From positions 2,063,501 to 2,127,500 of the forward strand of contig AP017991.1 in NCBI GenBank assembly GCA_003609755.1: a stretch of DNA of 64,000 nt. Direction: 5' to 3'. Below the pieces are notes generated by a model, which worked only from the letters and a program-made list of their open reading frames with translations, searched no databases and was not told the DNA's origin. Both the position numbers and the translations under genes were made by a program. The stretch comes from Planktothrix agardhii NIES-204 (GTDB taxonomy: Bacteria > Cyanobacteriota > Cyanobacteriia > Cyanobacteriales > Microcoleaceae). Shown here piece by piece: positions 25,628 through 33,555 of the stretch; the stretch's first letter is position 1, and each line of letters starts with the position of its first letter.

Positions 25628-26638
25628 ATGGCCATTCAAATTGAACAAGCAATCACCGTTGGTAAATATTTATTCATGCAACGGTTAATGGGGCGAAAAA
25701 AATTCCCCCTAGTGTTGATGTTAGAACCTTTATTTCGCTGTAATTTAGCCTGCTCTGGCTGTGGAAAAATTCAACATCCGAAAGAAATTCTCAAGCAAAA
25801 TTTAAGCCCAGAAGACTGTTTTAAAGCCGTAGAAGAATGTGGCGCACCTGTGGTTTCTATCCCTGGTGGTGAACCTTTATTACATCCGCAAATTGATCAA
25901 ATTGTTGAGGGTTTAGTTGCTCGCAAAAAGTTTATTTATTTGTGTACTAATGGAATTTTACTTGAAAAAAGTTTAGAAAAATTTAAACCTTCTCCCTATT
26001 TAACCTTTAGTGTGCATTTAGATGGTTTAAAAGAACATCATGACCACTGTGTAGACCGAGAAGGCGTGTTTGAAATTGCAGTAAAAGCGATTAAAGTTGC
26101 TAAATCAAAAGGATTTAGAGTCACAACTAATACAACGGTATTTGCTGGAACTAAGCCGGAAGAAATGCAGAAATTCTTTGATTTTCTGGAGACTTTGGGT
26201 TTAGATGGGATGATGATTTCTCCTGGTTATAGTTATGAATGGGCACCCGACCAAGAACATTTCCTAAAACGAGAACAAACTAAAGCCTTATTCTGTGAAA
26301 TTTTATCTCCCTATCAATCAGGTAAAAAGAAATGGAATTTTAATCATAATCCTTTATTCTTAGATTTTCTCATCGGAGAAAAAGACTATGATTGTACTCC
26401 CTGGGGAAGTCCAAGTTATAGTGTTTTAGGATGGCAAAAACCCTGTTATTTATTAAATGAAGGTTACTATTCTAGCTATCAAGAATTACTGGAAAAAACC
26501 GACTGGGAACAATACGGAAAATCAAGCGGAAATCCTAAATGTGTAGATTGTATGGTTCACTGTGGTTATGAACCAACAGCCGCAATAGAAGCGATGAAAC
26601 TTGAAAATATGGGGCGTTCGATTGGGGCGTTATTTTAG
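25628..26638 (+). CDS. hpnH: Adenosyl-hopene transferase, radical SAM
   Basis: A 336-residue radical SAM enzyme that adds the 5'-deoxyadenosyl group to diploptene, the first step in building the side chain of extended (C35) hopanoids. The Fe-S motif [11 protein letters not shown] (C-x3-C-x2-C) is near residue 40, and PGGEP near 80 is the SAM-binding GGE motif. [12 protein letters not shown] close to the C-terminus is the auxiliary Cys-rich end typical of HpnH. ATG at 25628 is chosen because AAGGTGAA sits 8 bp upstream and family members begin at this MA[14 protein letters not shown] segment; a GTG 12 bp earlier is unlikely. Squalene-hopene cyclase is not in the window. Confidence 0.92.
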   Translation: MAIQIEQAITVGKYLFMQRLMGRKKFPLVLMLEPLFRCNLACSGCGKIQHPKEILKQNLSPEDCFKAVEECGAPVVSIPGGEPLLHPQIDQIVEGLVARKKFIYLCTNGILLEKSLEKFKPSPYLTFSVHLDGLKEHHDHCVDREGVFEIAVKAIKVAKSKGFRVTTNTTVFAGTKPEEMQKFFDFLETLGLDGMMISPGYSYEWAPDQEHFLKREQTKALFCEILSPYQSGKKKWNFNHNPLFLDFLIGEKDYDCTPWGSPSYSVLGWQKPCYLLNEGYYSSYQELLEKTDWEQYGKSSGNPKCVDCMVHCGYEPTAAIEAMKLENMGRSIGALF

Positions 26639-26672
26639 TTAACTTAGGAGGCTAGAGTCGATTAAGGAGTTA

Positions 26673-26699
26673 CCCCCCTAACCCCATAAAAAAGGGGGG
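26673..26699. repeat. GC-rich dispersed hairpin after hpnH
   Basis: CCCCCC-TAACCCCATAAAAAA-GGGGGG, 35 bp past the hpnH stop. It belongs with the other C-run/G-run hairpins of the window and may act as a transcriptional end. Confidence 0.5.
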
Positions 26700-26760
26700 A
26701 ATTTGGAGAAAATATAACTGACGATTTTACAATCTATTCCATTTTCTATAATCAAAAATA

Positions 26761-27582
26761 ATGCTAACAGAATTAATTAAATTGTTTGAATTTGAATTTA
26801 TGAGAAATGCTTTAATAGCAGGACTTTTAGTTAGTATTGCCTGTGGCATGATTGGAACATTTGTTGTTGTGAATCGGATTGTTTTTATTAGTGGCGGAAT
26901 TGCCCATGCTGCTTATGGAGGCATTGGTATGGGTTACTTTTTTAAATTTAGTCCCGTATTAGGAGCAATTATATTTTCTGTCATTTCTGCCCTAGGAATG
27001 GGGTTAGTCTATCGTAAAACCCAACAACGGGCAGATACTATTATTGGGGTGATGTGGGCAATAGGAATGGCAATTGGGATTATTTTTATTGACTTAACCC
27101 CTGGTTATAAAGTTGATTTAATGAGTTATTTATTTGGCAGTATTCTCACCGTCCCCCAATCGGATTTAATTCTAATGTTAATCTTAAATATTTTAATTGG
27201 GGTGATGATTATTTTATTTTATAAAGAATTAGTAGCAATTTCTTTTGACCCAGTTTTTGCCGAAACTCGAAATTTACCAGTTGACCAACTTTATCTAATG
27301 TTAATAGTTGCCATCGCCTTAACCGTGGTGATGGTGATGAAAGTGGTAGGTTTAATTTTAGTGATTGCTTTATTAACTATTCCGGCGGCAATTTCAGGAC
27401 AATTTGTTAAAGACTTAAAACAAATGATGCTATTATCCAGTATTTTAGGAATAGTTTTTACCACCCTAGGCTTAGGAATTTCCTACTTTCTTAATTTAAC
27501 CTCCGGTGCAACGATTATTTTAGTCGCGGGTTGTGCTTATTTATTCAGTTTAAGCCTAAAAAATATGATTAAACCAGCCTGA
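26761..27582 (+). CDS. ABC-3 family metal transporter permease (ZnuB/MntB-like)
   Basis: A 273-residue integral membrane protein with about eight or nine helices. GIAHAAYGGIGMGYF near residue 42 and the final MVMKVVGLILVIALLTIPAA are hallmarks of permeases for Zn, Mn or Fe. It would import a divalent metal with a cytoplasmic ATPase and a periplasmic binding protein. Neither partner is adjacent, so the transporter must be completed by genes elsewhere, unless this gene is a leftover. No Zur, Mur or Fur box was recognised upstream. Confidence 0.85.
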   Translation: MLTELIKLFEFEFMRNALIAGLLVSIACGMIGTFVVVNRIVFISGGIAHAAYGGIGMGYFFKFSPVLGAIIFSVISALGMGLVYRKTQQRADTIIGVMWAIGMAIGIIFIDLTPGYKVDLMSYLFGSILTVPQSDLILMLILNILIGVMIILFYKELVAISFDPVFAETRNLPVDQLYLMLIVAIALTVVMVMKVVGLILVIALLTIPAAISGQFVKDLKQMMLLSSILGIVFTTLGLGISYFLNLTSGATIILVAGCAYLFSLSLKNMIKPA

Positions 27583-27651
27583 TTTGATTCAATTTTCCTG
27601 ATTTATGTTAAAGTCCTCTGTTGAACCTTGAATCATCCTTTAAATTAACTT

Positions 27652-28572
27652 ATGAAAACAAAAATTGCCCTCTGTTTAACTTCCCTAATTTTAGGCTTTT
27701 CCTACCCGGCAACGGCACAGAATCTTAACTGTCCGACTTCTGTTTCTGCTTGTCAAAACTCCAACTCAACAGAAACCGTGGCAATTTTAGAAGATGGTCG
27801 GTCTTATGAATATGAAGCCGGACAGGGGATTTATCGAGTTCGCTACAATTACACTGGAGAAAATTGGACTCATGCTGATGTGGCTCCCATTAGAATTAAT
27901 ACTAACAAACCGATTGCAATTTTACCGATGCAATATACTAGCAATGGTGTACAATCTGGAGCCAGTGTTAACGGTGTTTCCGTGGGTCGAATTTGGAATT
28001 ATATTACGGTTGAAGAAATGAAACGACGGTTAGAAGCGTTAGGGTTTTATGTGTTAACTCCGACGATTTCTATGTATGGAGAAAATATAGATGGATTTCA
28101 GGCTTTAGAACATTTTATTGCTGGAGTTCATAAGGGAAATTCTTCGGTGCAAACGGTGGTTTTAACAGCCGATGCTAATGTGGCGAATGCTGCTAACCCC
28201 CGTCCTGGTGCTCAAATGTTAGTTACGGGACTCCATCAACGGGATTTATGGTGGGAATATCGCATCCAAAACCGTTTAGTTGGGTTTTATCAACAGCAGG
28301 GTTTAGTTAATATTGGGCCGAGAGTTCGTGGGGGAAAAAATAATCGTGAGGGTCATTCTTTGGCTTGGCATCCGATGATTGAAAGGGCGGCGGAATATAA
28401 TCCTAAAGTGGCTATTATTGAGGTTGCTCAAGCCGCAGAAATTATTCAACGGGCGGGGTCAATTCAAGCAGGGAGACAATGGGCGACCCCTGTATTTGAC
28501 GGTGTGGCTTTAGGAATGGCGGAAGAAGCCTGCGCTACAGGGGCGAAATTAGAAATATGTAAGGGGCAGTAG
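27652..28572 (+). CDS. Exported protein of unknown function
   Basis: A 306-residue protein with a signal peptide (1-22, ending PATAQ) and two early cysteines (NCPTSVSAC). The body has a mixed alpha/beta pattern with VVLTADANVAN, GGKNNREGHSLAWHP and VAIIEVAQAAEII. The N-x-REGHSLAWH and final IEVAQ patterns faintly recall zinc-dependent cell-wall amidases, but the canonical His/Glu set is not evident, so I do not assign that function. A tandem repeat of GGGGAGCA follows the stop at once. It is probably monocistronic. Confidence 0.6.
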   Translation: MKTKIALCLTSLILGFSYPATAQNLNCPTSVSACQNSNSTETVAILEDGRSYEYEAGQGIYRVRYNYTGENWTHADVAPIRINTNKPIAILPMQYTSNGVQSGASVNGVSVGRIWNYITVEEMKRRLEALGFYVLTPTISMYGENIDGFQALEHFIAGVHKGNSSVQTVVLTADANVANAANPRPGAQMLVTGLHQRDLWWEYRIQNRLVGFYQQQGLVNIGPRVRGGKNNREGHSLAWHPMIERAAEYNPKVAIIEVAQAAEIIQRAGSIQAGRQWATPVFDGVALGMAEEACATGAKLEICKGQ

Positions 28573-28602
28573 GGGAGCAGGGGAGCAGGGGAGCAGGGGG
28601 GG
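28571..28602. repeat. Short tandem repeat (GGGGAGCA)n
   Basis: Three to four head-to-tail copies of an AGGGGAGC unit directly overlap the stop of the upstream gene, followed at 28618-28640 by CATTACCTATTACCTATT. A related TGGGTAA repeat occurs at 40720 and 58836. Confidence 0.7.
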
Positions 28603-28663
28603 TAAACTCTTGCTATTACCCATTACCTATTACCTATTCCCTCCCTTAGTAAGATGTTAAACC

Positions 28664-31354
28664 CTAATCTACCGCCTCATTAATCGGGTATCGGTCTATT
28701 AACTGACGGGCGCGTAGGGCATTTTTTTTCAAAGATTCACTTAAATAAGGAACATGGGGGATTTGAGAAAGAAAATCTAAAGTTCTTCGGAACATTCGGA
28801 CAATATCTCCTTCGTCTAAACTGGTATTAGAGACCAACTCCAACCAATCGGTTTCTAAAGCCCATTGCTCAATTAAACCAGTTAAATCCCGTTCTAACCA
28901 GATGGGTAAAGCAACCCGATACCGTCGTTGCTGTTTAAACAATTCCTGGCGCAGATGGCGCAACTGTCCCAGGGCGTTTTCTACCTCCTCCGATAAGTCA
29001 TAGCGCGTCCAACTATCGGGACGGGAAACCTCAGTTACCAAAGCTGCACAGGCCGCTGCTAAATGGTGGGGGTCAAGTTGGTCAAAAATCCCCGACTTCA
29101 AGGCTAACCCTAACCATAATTCGTTATCTCCCCGCAGAGCGGCGGTAGCCTGTCCTAAATCCGTAGGCTTCAACTCATCTAGGGCTTGAAAGTATTGCAA
29201 AATTGAAATTAAAGCCATAAATTCATCCCAATGACGGGCTAAATCTTCTTCTAATTCCCCTCGCATTTCTTCAATCATTTCATTTAATTCTGCCCAGCGT
29301 TGCCAACGTTTTAAGAGTTTATTCGGTTTGCCCCATTTATGAATAGGATGGGCGTCTAATTCTAACTCTAACCGTTCGACTTGTTTTTGTTGAGCGATGA
29401 CTTCTGGGGGCGATTCAGGTATATTTAATTCGGGAATTTGTTGGGTAATGGCTACGGTTAACTCATCTCCTTTACGACATTGACCGAGTTTAAACGGAAT
29501 ATTAGGAATTTCCAAATAATCCACATTTAACCGTTTAGAATCGGGTTGCAAAATCACAATATCAGCCGCACTCACCACATACCAGCGATTATCCCGTCCT
29601 AAACAGAGGGAATAGGGTGCCTGTCCCGAACTGGGGGTTTTGGCGACTAATACGGCCGGAATGGGGTCAGACTCAATTTTGCGAGCCGTAGGAACATTTT
29701 TTCCCCGTAAACCTAAAGTTGTACCCAAGGGGGTAGCATCCATGTCATGGGCCATCCGGTGCATTCGGACATCTTCGGCTTGCTGTTGTAGGAATTTTAA
29801 TAAACGACGTTCTTCCCGTAGACGGTCATAAACTTTTTCAAAACTGGCTAGGGTTTCTTCCAACAATGCCATATTTTGTTCGCCACTAAAGCCAAATTGG
29901 GCTTCAATTAACGATAATTCCGCCTGCATAATATCAATTTCTTCTTGGGCAGGAATTAAATTAATTGTAGACAGATATTGTCCGAAACTTCGTTCAACTA
30001 ATTCCCTAGATTTTTCTAAACTATGCCGTTGTAATAAGTTCAAGACCATGCCATAACTAGGGCTGAATTGACTTACTAAGGGGTCGGGTTTAGATGTTGC
30101 TAAATAGGCTGCTTCCTTTGCCCCCTCAAAGGGAGTTTGTACCGTTACCACATAGCCTTCGGTGTCCATACCCCGCCGTCCCGCCCGTCCTGACATTTGC
30201 AGAAATTCCGAGGCTTTTAACAGGCGATGACCGTCATCGGTGCGTTTTGATAAACTAGAAATTACTGTAGTTCTCGCGGGCATATTAATCCCGGCGGCGA
30301 GGGTTTCCGTGGCAAAGACTACTTTAATTAACCCTTGTTGAAATAACTCCTCCACTAACCCTTTCCAAGTGGGTAATAGTCCGGCATGGTGGGCGGCTAT
30401 TCCTTTATATAATACTTCAACTTGTTCGGGACGAATGCCTTCGGGACTCGATGCTAAAAACGCATCAATTCGCTCTTTTAATCGGGCGGTTTCGGCTTCA
30501 TTAACTAAGGATAAATGACGCACTTCTCCGACGGAGCGATCGCAACCTTTCCGACTAAAGATAAAATAAATAGCAGGTAACATATCCCTTTCTTTTAGAT
30601 GGGATATAGTCGCGCCTAAATTCGGAATATCATTGCGTCTACCCCGTGGAGGAAGGCTCTTTTTTTCTTTGAGGCGAGGATTAATTCTTTTCAGGGAATC
30701 ATCTAATAGGGGAAAGAAGCCTTTAATATTACAAAAATGATATTGTAAGGGTACCGGCCGAAAGGTAGAATAAATTAACTCCGTTGGGCCATGAACTTGA
30801 GAAATCCAGTGGGTTAATTGTTCACTATTAGCCACCGTTGCCGATAACGCCACCAATTGAATTTCCCTGGGACAATAAATAATTGATTCTTCCCAAACCG
30901 TCCCCCGTTGGCGGTCATTCATATAATGGCATTCATCCAAAACCACCGCTTCTACCGCTTCCATGGAAGTTCCGACTTCTCCAATCGGTGTACCATAGAG
31001 CATATTGCGGAAAATCTCCGTAGTCATCACCACCACGGCCGCGTCCCGGTTAACGGAAATATCCCCCGTTAATAACCCTACCTTGTCCGCCCCAAACTGT
31101 TCTCGAAAGTCCCGAAACTTTTGATTGGATAGCGCCTTTAGGGGTGTAGTATAGAAGACCCGCCGATTGCCCGCCAAGGCCCGATGGATGGCATATTCTC
31201 CTACTAAGGTTTTTCCCGAACCCGTTGGCGCACAAACCACAACGGACTTTCCATCATCCAACGCTGTAATCGCATCGTGTTGAAAGTCATCCAGGGGAAA
31301 TGGAAATAGGGCGTTGAGATCCAGTTGGGGATTGTTTTCGGTAGAGTAGGACAC
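28664..31354 (-). CDS. Ski2-like DEAD/DEAH RNA helicase with DSHCT domain
   Basis: An ~896-residue superfamily 2 helicase. Motifs in order: I CAPTGSGKTL, II DECHYMND, III LSATVANS, V ATETLAAGIN and VI QMSGRAGRRGMD. A central beta-rich insertion (about 560-720) and a C-terminal DSHCT-type helical domain complete the Ski2/Mtr4-like plan found in cyanobacteria and chloroplasts. It probably unwinds RNA during processing or decay. GTG at 31354 is the likely start, since the helicase begins DLNALFPFPLDDFQHDAI soon after; the 28 codons upstream look non-coding. Confidence 0.88.
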   Translation of the reverse strand: MSYSTENNPQLDLNALFPFPLDDFQHDAITALDDGKSVVVCAPTGSGKTLVGEYAIHRALAGNRRVFYTTPLKALSNQKFRDFREQFGADKVGLLTGDISVNRDAAVVVMTTEIFRNMLYGTPIGEVGTSMEAVEAVVLDECHYMNDRQRGTVWEESIIYCPREIQLVALSATVANSEQLTHWISQVHGPTELIYSTFRPVPLQYHFCNIKGFFPLLDDSLKRINPRLKEKKSLPPRGRRNDIPNLGATISHLKERDMLPAIYFIFSRKGCDRSVGEVRHLSLVNEAETARLKERIDAFLASSPEGIRPEQVEVLYKGIAAHHAGLLPTWKGLVEELFQQGLIKVVFATETLAAGINMPARTTVISSLSKRTDDGHRLLKASEFLQMSGRAGRRGMDTEGYVVTVQTPFEGAKEAAYLATSKPDPLVSQFSPSYGMVLNLLQRHSLEKSRELVERSFGQYLSTINLIPAQEEIDIMQAELSLIEAQFGFSGEQNMALLEETLASFEKVYDRLREERRLLKFLQQQAEDVRMHRMAHDMDATPLGTTLGLRGKNVPTARKIESDPIPAVLVAKTPSSGQAPYSLCLGRDNRWYVVSAADIVILQPDSKRLNVDYLEIPNIPFKLGQCRKGDELTVAITQQIPELNIPESPPEVIAQQKQVERLELELDAHPIHKWGKPNKLLKRWQRWAELNEMIEEMRGELEEDLARHWDEFMALISILQYFQALDELKPTDLGQATAALRGDNELWLGLALKSGIFDQLDPHHLAAACAALVTEVSRPDSWTRYDLSEEVENALGQLRHLRQELFKQQRRYRVALPIWLERDLTGLIEQWALETDWLELVSNTSLDEGDIVRMFRRTLDFLSQIPHVPYLSESLKKNALRARQLIDRYPINEAVD

Positions 31355-31439
31355 AGGAATATAAATAATAAGACTAATTTTAACGTTAAAACCCCCATCA
31401 TAGCATGGATTTTTTTTAAAAGTGTAGAGACCTGCCATT

Positions 31440-31594
31440 TAACTGTAAACTTATTAACTGTTAACTGATAACTGTTAACTGATAACTGTTAACTGGTACG
31501 GGCGGGTTTATTTAGATATTTGTTAATTACTTAAATCTTGATTAACCCGCCCCTACAACTGATAACTGTTAACTGATTACTGATGACTGATTTA
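31440..31594. repeat. Split AACTGTTAACTGAT tandem repeat with inserted hairpin element
   Basis: Copies of TTAACTGATAACTG occupy 31440-31496 and resume at 31558 up to the ATG of the next gene (ACTGATTTATG). Between them lies an element with inverted ends, GGGCGGGTT (31500) and AACCCGCCC (31544), and a short AT-rich core. It appears to have inserted into a once continuous repeat. A very similar repeat ending in the same ACTGATTTATG precedes the pseudogene at 58916. Confidence 0.75.
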
Positions 31595-32727
31595 TGATTC
31601 CTAATATTTCAACTATTCCCTTGATTCAACTCGCTTCCGGCGATCAATTATTTATTCAAAGTTATCAGTTTACGGGCGAGAATCCAGGCAAAAAAGTTTA
31701 TTTACAATCTAATTTACACGGGGCTGAGATTAGTGGAAATGCGGTAATTCAGGATTTAATTAATTTTTTAATAACTTTGGATAAGACTCAGTTAACTGGA
31801 GAAATTTTATTAGTTCCTGTTTGTAATCCTTTGGGAGTGAATCAGCGATCACATTATTTTTCCTCCGGTCGATATAATCTTTATGATGGCAAAGACTGGA
31901 ATCGAATTTTTTGGGATTATGAAAAAACCGGAGCAAATATTAGCCAATTTGCCCAAGATAATCAGGATTTAGAACAAAATGAAATTCAAGCAAAATATCG
32001 TCAAACTATTTTAAATCAATTCCATCAACTGGCTAAACTCATTAGAAGTTACCCCGGAGTTTCCTACGATAATTATTATCGCTATCAACTCCAAAACCTA
32101 GCCCTAGATGCTGATTATGTGATTGATTTACATAGTTCAACGAATAACGCCCTGGATTATTTATATTGTTTTCACAGTCAAGAAGCAAGTGCTAATGCCT
32201 TTCTATTAGATACGGGAATATTAATGAATGATTATGATGGAGATGCCTTTGATGAAGCCTTTATGAAGCCTTGGTTAGCCTTAGAACGAGAATTAGCTAA
32301 ACTAGGAAAAAATATTAGATTTGAGATAGAATCTTGGACGGTAGAACTGGGTTCTGGGTTAGAAATGAATCCCGAATCTGTGCAGAAAGGAATTAGGGGA
32401 ATCAAAAATTATCTGGCGACCAAAAAACTGTTATCAATAAAAGATTTCCCCGTAGATTTCACCCCAGATCATCGGATTCATCTTACCCCTAAAGATAAAA
32501 TTCAACGCTATTATTCCCCCGCCGGAGGCATGATTAAATTTTATGTTAAACTGGGAGAAACTATTTATAAAAATCAGAAACTCTATACTATTTTGAGTTT
32601 CAATAAAATTGGGGAATTACCCCAAATTCGGGAGATTTTCGCCGAAGGAGACGGACTCATTTTCGATATCACCAAAAATCATTCCGTAAATCAATGGGAT
32701 TATGTTTTAGGGGTGATGCCGTCTTAA
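31594..32727 (+). CDS. Succinylglutamate desuccinylase/aspartoacylase-family zinc hydrolase
   Basis: A 377-residue M14-like protein. NLHGAEISGNA at about residue 43 holds the zinc ligands His-x2-Glu, and VIDLHSS near 185 supplies the third ligand His. IRFEIESWTVELGSG near 252 contains the likely catalytic Glu. The C-terminal ~90 residues form the beta domain (PAGGMIKFYVKLGETI). The family removes acyl groups from amino-acid derivatives; the substrate here is unknown, and no arginine-catabolic genes are adjacent. The start is the ATG right after the tandem repeat; no Shine-Dalgarno sequence is visible because the repeat occupies that position. Confidence 0.85.
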   Translation: MIPNISTIPLIQLASGDQLFIQSYQFTGENPGKKVYLQSNLHGAEISGNAVIQDLINFLITLDKTQLTGEILLVPVCNPLGVNQRSHYFSSGRYNLYDGKDWNRIFWDYEKTGANISQFAQDNQDLEQNEIQAKYRQTILNQFHQLAKLIRSYPGVSYDNYYRYQLQNLALDADYVIDLHSSTNNALDYLYCFHSQEASANAFLLDTGILMNDYDGDAFDEAFMKPWLALERELAKLGKNIRFEIESWTVELGSGLEMNPESVQKGIRGIKNYLATKKLLSIKDFPVDFTPDHRIHLTPKDKIQRYYSPAGGMIKFYVKLGETIYKNQKLYTILSFNKIGELPQIREIFAEGDGLIFDITKNHSVNQWDYVLGVMPS

Positions 32728-32750
32728 CTTCTAGTTTTTTGCTAAACTAA

Positions 32751-33263
32751 TTGCGTAAAATCACTCAATACTTAATTCAAACCGTGTTAGACGAAGCCGC
32801 TAAAAAAACAATTCTGCGTAAAATTCCCCACGCCCTCTATATTTGTGGAGTCAAAGAGGGAGAGGAAGTCAATGGTTTTACCGCCAGTTGGGTGACACAA
32901 GCCTCCTTTGAACCGCCCTTAGTGATCAACTGTGTTAAAAATGATTCTAAATCCCATGCCATGATTAAAACCAGTGGTGTGTTCGCCCTCAGTTTCCTGG
33001 CTGAAGGTCAAAAAGACATCGCCCAGAAATTCTTTAAACCGCAACATCGAGTGGGAAACAAATTTGAAGATATCGAATTTTATCTAGGAGAAACCGGTTG
33101 TCCGATTATTTCCGCCGCCCTGGGTTATGTAGAATGTCAAGTGGTGGGTTGTGTTGAACACGGCGACCATACGGTATTCGTCGGGGAAGTCATCGCCGCA
33201 GGTGTTCATCAAGAAGCCGAAATTCTTAACCTCGCCAGCACGGGATGGAATTATGGCGGATAG
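32751..33263 (+). CDS. Flavin reductase-like FMN-binding protein
   Basis: A 170-residue single-domain protein of the flavin-reductase family. It matches the C-terminal flavin reductase module of cyanobacterial flavodiiron proteins and stand-alone relatives: ALYICGV, NGFTASWVTQASFEPPL, FALSFLAEGQ and EHGDHTVFVGEV. It should bind FMN and use NAD(P)H. TTG at 32751 starts immediately after an in-frame stop, so either this or GTG at 32784 is used. It follows the aspartoacylase-like gene by 23 bp and may be co-transcribed. Confidence 0.8.
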   Translation: MRKITQYLIQTVLDEAAKKTILRKIPHALYICGVKEGEEVNGFTASWVTQASFEPPLVINCVKNDSKSHAMIKTSGVFALSFLAEGQKDIAQKFFKPQHRVGNKFEDIEFYLGETGCPIISAALGYVECQVVGCVEHGDHTVFVGEVIAAGVHQEAEILNLASTGWNYGG

Positions 33264-33320
33264 GTAGGGGAACACTGCGATTAATGTTTTTAACTCTTTC
33301 AGGACTTACGCAATTACGCT

Positions 33321-33454
33321 AAGTACCTAAACAAAATTAATTACACATCTTCTGCCCAGATCCGGCGTTCCCTCCCCCCCCTAGCCCCCCGTGTACGGGG
33401 GTTTGGGGGGCTGTTCCCTCTCTCAACTAGGTAATTTATTTTGTGCAACTACTT
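33321..33454. repeat. MITE-like element, family 1 copy 2
   Basis: The ends AAGTACCTAAACAAAATTAA and, inward from the right, AAGTAGTTGCACAAAATAAA match family 1 copy 1 at 3793. The core is different: a strong hairpin CCCCCTAGCCCCCCGTGTAC and GGGGGTTTGGGGGGCTGTTC, which is almost the core of the family 2 element at 50299. Confidence 0.75.
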
Positions 33455-33473
33455 ATATATAGCGCATAGAAAA

Positions 33474-33513
33474 TCGGGCGATTTTCGTTGATTTGGCTCA
33501 GAAAATCGCCCGA
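33474..33513. terminator. Strong hairpin between convergent genes
   Basis: TCGGGCGATTTT and AAAATCGCCCGA form a perfect 12-bp stem with a 16-bp loop between the flavin reductase and the histidine kinase. It has no external T-run but is well placed as a bidirectional transcription end. Confidence 0.5.
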
Positions 33514-33555
33514 CATCAGGATTAAATTAGTCTCAAATTCATGAGTTTTAAAATC

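Noticed and set aside
27652-28572. N-acetylmuramoyl-L-alanine amidase
   Set aside because: Only a loose similarity; the zinc ligands are not identifiable.
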